Shown here: one piece after another, positions 60,142-64,000 of the stretch | Layout: every line of letters begins with the position of its first letter | Position numbering within the stretch: the first letter of the stretch is position 1 | From: Polyangium sp. 15x6 | GTDB lineage: Bacteria > Myxococcota_A > Polyangia > Polyangiales > Polyangiaceae | Direction of reading: 5' to 3' | DNA: 64,000 bases | Assembly (NCBI RefSeq): GCF_029960785.1 | Contig: NZ_JASBQE010000010.1 | Span: 62,001 to 126,000, forward strand | The notes under the pieces: generated by a model | The model's database searches: none | The model's input: the letters and a program-made list of their open reading frames with translations, nothing else | Told to the model about the DNA's origin: nothing | Made by a program: the position numbers and the translations under genes

Positions 60142-61644
60142 ATGGTCAGCGGTCGTTACGGTCGGATCAGGCGTAGGGTTGCGTCCACGCTCGCGGCGCT
60201 GCTCACGCTCGCGGCGCCCTTCGCCTTCGGCGAGGCGTTCGCGGAGGAGGCGGCGGCGCCGAAGGCGGCAGAGCCCGCGAAGACAGAGCCCGCGAAGACG
60301 GAGAAGGCGCCCGAGGAGGCGCAAAAAACCGCCGCTGCGCCGAAGAAACGCAAGAGCCGCCGCAAGGCCCCGCCGAAGCGGATGGTGCAAGCCGACACGA
60401 AGACGGCCGAGGCCCCGAACAAGGCCGCGTCGACGAAGGCGAAGCCCGACAGCGCCACGAAGCCCGCCACGCACGCGAAGAGCGCAGGGGCGAGCGCGAA
60501 GAAGTCCGAAGGCGCGACCACGACGGCCAGCACGAAGACCACGACCGCGAAGAAGGCCGAGGCCGCGACGACCACGGCGAGCGCGAAGAAGACCGACGGC
60601 GCGACCACGACGGCCAGCACGAAGACCGCGACCCCGAAGAAGACCGAGGGCGCGGCGGGCGTGTCGCGCTCGAAGAAGGCGTCGACGCGGACGCCGAACA
60701 AGAAGCGCAAGGGCACGAAGAAGGCGGAAGCCGAGACGGATCGCCCACCCTGCTTCGCGCCGGCGATCTCGATCGATCGGAACGGCCTCGAAGGCGAGAC
60801 GTTCTCGCTCGTCGACTGCAAGGGCAAGGTGCTCGACGAGGCCCGCGAGAAGCTCAGCGTGCTCGCGCGGCCCTGGGGCACGCCGCGGCCCGAGCTGCCG
60901 AAGGCGAAGAAGCCCGACCCGCGCACGGCGAAGCAAGAGAAGCCGGGCCCGGCCAAGGGCAAGGGCAGCAAGGAAAAGGCGGCGGAGCCGGCGCTCGCGG
61001 CGGGCGAGATCGCACCGAACGTGCGATTGCTCGATCCGGGGCTCCTGTCGCGGGTCGAGGCGATCGCGAAGCATTTCCCGGGCAAGGGGATCTCGCTCGT
61101 GAGCGGCTACCGCCCGAAGAGCCGTGGCAGCTTGCACCAGAGCGCGCGCGCGCTCGACCTGCGCGTCGCGGGCGTGTCGAACGAGGAGGTCGTCGCATTC
61201 TGCAAGACGATCACGGACACGGGCTGCGGCTACTACCCGAACAGCTCGTTCGTCCACGTGGACGTGCGCACGCCGGGCACGGGCTCGGTGAGCTGGATCG
61301 ACGCATCGGGGCCGGGAGAAACGCCGCGCTACGTGAGCCAGTGGCCGCCGCCGCCGGAGCCTGCCGACACGCAAGCGACGTCGCCCGTCGCCGCGGCGGA
61401 CGAGGCGATGGAGGAGCAAACCAAGGAGCAGCCCGCGGCGAAGGAACAACCGGCCGCGAAGGAGCAACCGACTCCGAAGGACCCACCCACGACGCAGGCG
61501 CCGGCCCCCACGAACCCGACGGCGCAGCCGCCGGCGGAAAAGGACGAGGAGCCCAAGGAAGCCGACCCGAAGGATCCGGTGCCTCCTCCGAAGACGGCGC
61601 AGCCAACTCCGCCCCCCGCGGCGACGTCACCGACGGCTCGATAA
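60142..61644 (+). CDS. DUF882/M15-like periplasmic protein with Lys/Ala-rich repeats
   Basis: 500 residues. A signal peptide (about 1-34, LAALLTLAAPFAFGEAFAEE) precedes a long low-complexity region rich in Lys, Ala and Thr (about 35-200), which includes a repeated GATTTASTKT block. The C-terminal domain (about 310-400) carries SGYRPKSRGSLHQSARALDLRV and HVDVR. These match the Ser-Gly-Tyr-Arg and HxxxxxxD...HxD zinc pattern of the YcbK/DUF882 branch of M15 peptidases acting on peptidoglycan. A Pro/Lys-rich tail ends the protein. The Lys-rich linker may bind cell wall or DNA. Its stop overlaps the convergent next gene by 18 nt. Confidence 0.75.
   Translation: MVSGRYGRIRRRVASTLAALLTLAAPFAFGEAFAEEAAAPKAAEPAKTEPAKTEKAPEEAQKTAAAPKKRKSRRKAPPKRMVQADTKTAEAPNKAASTKAKPDSATKPATHAKSAGASAKKSEGATTTASTKTTTAKKAEAATTTASAKKTDGATTTASTKTATPKKTEGAAGVSRSKKASTRTPNKKRKGTKKAEAETDRPPCFAPAISIDRNGLEGETFSLVDCKGKVLDEAREKLSVLARPWGTPRPELPKAKKPDPRTAKQEKPGPAKGKGSKEKAAEPALAAGEIAPNVRLLDPGLLSRVEAIAKHFPGKGISLVSGYRPKSRGSLHQSARALDLRVAGVSNEEVVAFCKTITDTGCGYYPNSSFVHVDVRTPGTGSVSWIDASGPGETPRYVSQWPPPPEPADTQATSPVAAADEAMEEQTKEQPAAKEQPAAKEQPTPKDPPTTQAPAPTNPTAQPPAEKDEEPKEADPKDPVPPPKTAQPTPPPAATSPTAR
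60511..60627 (+). repeat. direct repeat within the low-complexity coding region
   Basis: A 30-bp sequence encoding GATTTASTKT occurs identically at 60511-60540 and 60598-60627, with a diverged copy between. These are internal duplications of the Lys/Ala/Thr linker. Confidence 0.85.
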
Positions 61645-62178
61645 CGCCCAGCCGAGAATCCCGACGGGCACGCGCAGCTTGCCATAAGCTGCCCAGACGA
61701 CCCCGTCGTCCTTGTCCCACCGAACCTGACCTTCGACGCCGAAAAGGCTCCAGCCGAGCGCGAGCTTCGCGCCGGGGCGCGGCTGCACGTCGACGAGCGC
61801 CCCAAGCTGGAGCCACGCGCCCGAGGCGAGGCCGAGCGCCTCGACCTCGATGCCGAAGGTCGCCGGCGAGAAGTCCGAGAGCTCGTAGGTCAGGCCGAGG
61901 GCGAGGAAACGCGGCTCCGAGACGGAGCGCTCGTCGACCCGCAACAAGCCTCCACGAACCCGGCCGAACCCCGAGAGATGCGCGCGTTCTTCGAAGAGCG
62001 CACCGATGCCGCCCTCGACGTTCGCATCCCAGGTCCAGAACGGAGCACGACGCTCTCGCGACGAGACGCCTCGTTTTTCGGCGGGCGTCGCAGGGGGTTC
62101 GGCTGCGTTTGCCGTCGCCACCGTCGAAAGGAGCGACAGCACGAGCGCGCCGCCCACCCCGACGCGGGGTCGCTTCAC
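61627..62178 (-). CDS. outer-membrane-like beta-barrel protein (hypothetical)
   Basis: 183 residues. A signal peptide (about 1-25, GGALVLSLLSTVATANA) precedes a series of amphipathic strands (GFGRVRGGLLRVDERSVSEPRFLALGLTYEL; AKLALGWSLFGVEGQVRW) typical of small outer-membrane barrels. The C-terminus ends in GWALSSRR rather than an aromatic residue, so the assignment is tentative. The GTG start overlaps the stop of the preceding lipoprotein gene (GTGA at 62175-62178), and its stop overlaps the convergent DUF882-like gene by 18 nt. Confidence 0.55.
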   Translation of the reverse strand: MKRPRVGVGGALVLSLLSTVATANAAEPPATPAEKRGVSSRERRAPFWTWDANVEGGIGALFEERAHLSGFGRVRGGLLRVDERSVSEPRFLALGLTYELSDFSPATFGIEVEALGLASGAWLQLGALVDVQPRPGAKLALGWSLFGVEGQVRWDKDDGVVWAAYGKLRVPVGILGWALSSRR

Positions 62179-62633
62179 GGCGTGCCCGTCGGAGCCGTCG
62201 GAGCGGACGCCTCGGACGGGAAGCGGATCTGCGCGAGCACGGCGAGTTTGTCCGGCGCGGCGATGGGTTTCCCGCCGATCGCGCCCGCGACACACGTCGC
62301 CTGGACCCCCTTCGTCTCGACCTTGCCGATCGCGCCCTGCTCCACGCGGAACCAGACGCCCACGCTCTCGCCGCGCTTTCCGGCTTGCACGATCTCCGGG
62401 CAAAGCTCGACCGCCGCGTGCAAGGCCGCGCCGAGCGCCGGGACGAGCGGCGCGATGTCGGTCCCTTTGGACACGGCGACGGCGATTTCATAGTCCGGCA
62501 TCCCGCGCTTCGTCGCCATCCGGAGCCCGACTGGCTCTCCGTATTCGATCGCGGGCTCCTGCGGCTCCGAGCGACACGCGGAGGCCAGAGCGAACACGAG
62601 CGCGAGCCCCACCCACGAATTTCGGTGTTTCAT
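62175..62633 (-). CDS. lipoprotein of unknown function
   Basis: 152 residues. Lipobox ALASAC is followed by RSEPQEP. The mature part (about 25-140) is alpha/beta with two cysteines (ELCPEIVQ, QATCVAG) that could pair. No family recognised. It is coupled by GTGA overlap to the outer-membrane-like gene downstream. Thirteen codons upstream of the chosen Met also read in frame, but they overlap the end of the previous region and add only arginines. Confidence 0.6.
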   Translation of the reverse strand: MKHRNSWVGLALVFALASACRSEPQEPAIEYGEPVGLRMATKRGMPDYEIAVAVSKGTDIAPLVPALGAALHAAVELCPEIVQAGKRGESVGVWFRVEQGAIGKVETKGVQATCVAGAIGGKPIAAPDKLAVLAQIRFPSEASAPTAPTGTP

Positions 62634-62644
62634 GCGCAGGACGC

Positions 62645-62842
62645 TCAGGGCGTCTCGCCGTCGGCGGCGCACTCGGTCAAGCCCCGGTCCGCCACCTTGC
62701 AGACGTACACCTTGCGGAGCGCGCCGAAGAGGAAGAGGTCGTTCCGCGTGATCACGACCTTGTCGCCGACCGTCGCGATGCCGCCGTACGAGCAGCCGCT
62801 GAGCACGCCCACCGCCATCAGAAAGCCGAGGGTCTTCTTCAT
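62645..62842 (-). CDS. small lipoprotein
   Basis: 65 residues. It starts MKKTLGFLMAVGVLSGC with a clear lipobox (LSGC) and continues with a short beta-rich stretch (VGDKVVITRNDLFLFGALRKVYVCKV). AGAGG lies 7 nt before the ATG. Two cysteines near the end (KVYVCKV, LTECAAD) may pair. It lies 11 nt upstream of the next lipoprotein gene and probably heads an operon of three. Confidence 0.6.
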   Translation of the reverse strand: MKKTLGFLMAVGVLSGCSYGGIATVGDKVVITRNDLFLFGALRKVYVCKVADRGLTECAADGETP

Positions 62843-62920
62843 CGCTCTACCTCTTCTCGTGGGATGGCCCGGAGCGCGCGAACGGCCGGGCGATCCGCAC
62901 ATATCACAGACCCCGCGTGT

Positions 62921-63499
62921 TCAGGCCGAGCGATGTTCGAGCGCGGCGCCGGCCGGGGCGGCGAGGACGTCGGCGAAGGCGCGTTCGAACTCCTCGATCA
63001 ACGGGTGCGGCGGCAGGCGCACGATGCGCTCGTGGAGCGCGCGGAAGCCGGCGATTTGCGTCTCGCGGCCGCGGCGGAACATGGGCCAGGGGTCGCCGTG
63101 GGTGCTCGCGCAGACGACGATCGATTGGAAGTTGTCGATCTTGTCCGCAATGGTGATGGCCTGGGCGTCCCAGGGGTTTTTCGTGAATTGCTCGAGATAG
63201 CGCTGCTTCCGCTCCTCCCAGGCGAACGACTTCGCCGGCTCGGTCACGGCGAGCACGAGATCGGCGACGCGGCGCCCGAAGAGCCGGCCGATTTCCTCGG
63301 CTGTCGCGCCGGTGTCCTCGATGGCGTCGTGCAGCGCGCCTGCCGCGATGACCTCTTCGTCGAAGCCATGCTTGGCGAGGAGGATCGCGACGCCGGCCAG
63401 ATGGCTCACGTACGGCACGTCGACGCCGGGGTACTTGCGTTTCTGTCCCCGATGCCAAACCGCCGCCTGATCGAGCGCGCGCTTGAGGAGGGGCGTCAT
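62921..63499 (-). CDS. HD-domain hydrolase, possible small alarmone hydrolase
   Basis: 192 residues. The HD-superfamily metal site appears as YVSHLAGVA followed by GALHDAIEDTG (about 53-63) and a later ADKIDNF (about 120). This spacing matches the hydrolase half of RelA/SpoT and the single-domain SAH/MESH1 proteins that hydrolyse (p)ppGpp. The synthetase domain is missing, as in SAH. Other HD phosphohydrolases cannot be excluded. It lies 78 nt upstream of the small lipoprotein on the same strand. Confidence 0.75.
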   Translation of the reverse strand: MTPLLKRALDQAAVWHRGQKRKYPGVDVPYVSHLAGVAILLAKHGFDEEVIAAGALHDAIEDTGATAEEIGRLFGRRVADLVLAVTEPAKSFAWEERKQRYLEQFTKNPWDAQAITIADKIDNFQSIVVCASTHGDPWPMFRRGRETQIAGFRALHERIVRLPPHPLIEEFERAFADVLAAPAGAALEHRSA

Positions 63500-63599
63500 G
63501 CCTGGAATCTAGTGCCCAAGAGGCGCCTCGGCGAGGGCCGAGCGCGCGCGTCTCGCCAACGCCACGCCGCTGTCAAGCCGGCGCGGCTGCTTCGCTGCC

Positions 63600-63881
63600 T
63601 CAGTACATGTGCTGGGTCTGCTGCGCCGCGGTGATGCACCCGCGCAAAATCCCCCAGACGAACATGGACAGGACGGCGTACCCCAGCATTTTCCCGCCCC
63701 TGGGATCGCCTCGAAAGACGCGGATGAGCCCAACGATGGCCGCGGGGCAGGAGCAGAGGACGATGAAGGCCCAGTCCGACCCACTGAGCTCCGCGCTCTG
63801 GGTCCACGAAGTCTCCCATTTCTGGGGAGACGGCTCCTTCGGGGGCTCGTACGGGTTCGGCGCGGGCGCATCGTCACGCAT
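63600..63881 (-). CDS. small membrane protein, two helices
   Basis: 93 residues, unrecognised. A Pro-rich N-terminal region (about 1-35) is followed by two hydrophobic helices (about 37-54 and 64-80) and a Gln-rich tail. It resembles short integral proteins such as DUF-type TM2-like proteins only in layout. Bases 63882-64000 contain a short inverted repeat, GTAGGC-N11-GCCTAC (63908-63930), upstream of it, possibly regulatory, and no further gene. Confidence 0.5.
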   Translation of the reverse strand: MRDDAPAPNPYEPPKEPSPQKWETSWTQSAELSGSDWAFIVLCSCPAAIVGLIRVFRGDPRGGKMLGYAVLSMFVWGILRGCITAAQQTQHMY

Positions 63882-64000
63882 GATCGAACCACTCCATCAG
63901 CGTGTAAGTAGGCCGTCAAGGTCAGCCTACAGTGGTTTTGCGCGCTGGCTCGTCCGTCCCATTTCAAACCCGCAACAAGATCGCCGCGCACGCCTCCCCG

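Overview
The window is uniformly GC-rich chromosomal DNA of a myxobacterium-like organism, most likely order Polyangiales (Sorangium/Polyangium relatives, phylum Myxococcota). I infer this from the very high GC3, a PknK-type Ser/Thr kinase fused to an ATPase and TPR repeats, many TPR proteins and lipoproteins, a split nuo operon and a multi-sensor hybrid histidine kinase. No rRNA, tRNA, IS element, integrase, prophage or CRISPR array was seen.

Layout. 0.1-5.7 kb (minus strand): hybrid histidine kinase, plsC, gatB. 5.8-12.6 kb (minus): nuoABCDGHI, encoding part of respiratory complex I and closed by an intrinsic terminator; nuoH is strongly enlarged. 12.9-15.2 kb (minus): a TPR-like protein and a TonB-like protein. 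15.3-20.3 kb (minus): a molybdenum hydroxylase operon resembling 4-hydroxybenzoyl-CoA reductase, whose [2Fe-2S] subunit is fused to an isopropylmalate-synthase-like domain. 20.4-22.8 kb (minus): three overlapping genes of mixed codon use (P-loop ATPase, a STAND-like protein, a small HxH protein) that look like a transferred conflict module, bordered by a 21-bp tandem repeat.

23.1-29.1 kb (plus): a hypothetical protein, Lon, a large helical-repeat-like protein and a small anchored protein. 29.1-32.3 kb (minus): a bPH-like membrane protein and two TPR proteins. 32.4-37.3 kb (plus): the PknK-like kinase and a zinc alcohol dehydrogenase. 37.3-45.8 kb: purA, an LptF/G-like membrane protein, tatA, a large S41 protease, a TerB-like protein, hemD and a lipoprotein. 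46.0-50.6 kb (plus): a four-gene envelope operon (dihaem cytochrome c lipoprotein, a second CxxCH lipoprotein, a lipoprotein, a Tat-signal protein) ending in a strong bidirectional terminator. 50.7-58.6 kb: a TPR scaffold, a HemJ/CopD-like protein, tldD, a pseudo-receiver regulator coupled to pdxA, a ketopantoate-reductase-like protein and dtd. 58.6-64.0 kb: a cysteine-array protein, a DUF882-like protein, small lipoproteins, an outer-membrane-like protein and an HD hydrolase.

Genes are tightly packed. ATGA/GTGA start-stop overlaps are common, several convergent pairs overlap tail to tail, and six genes carry a -10-like box only 6-11 nt before the start codon, which points to leaderless transcripts. 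The points most worth following are the synthase-ferredoxin fusion, the three-gene ATPase module, the haem/Tat operon, the remodelled NuoH and the recurrent leaderless promoter layout.
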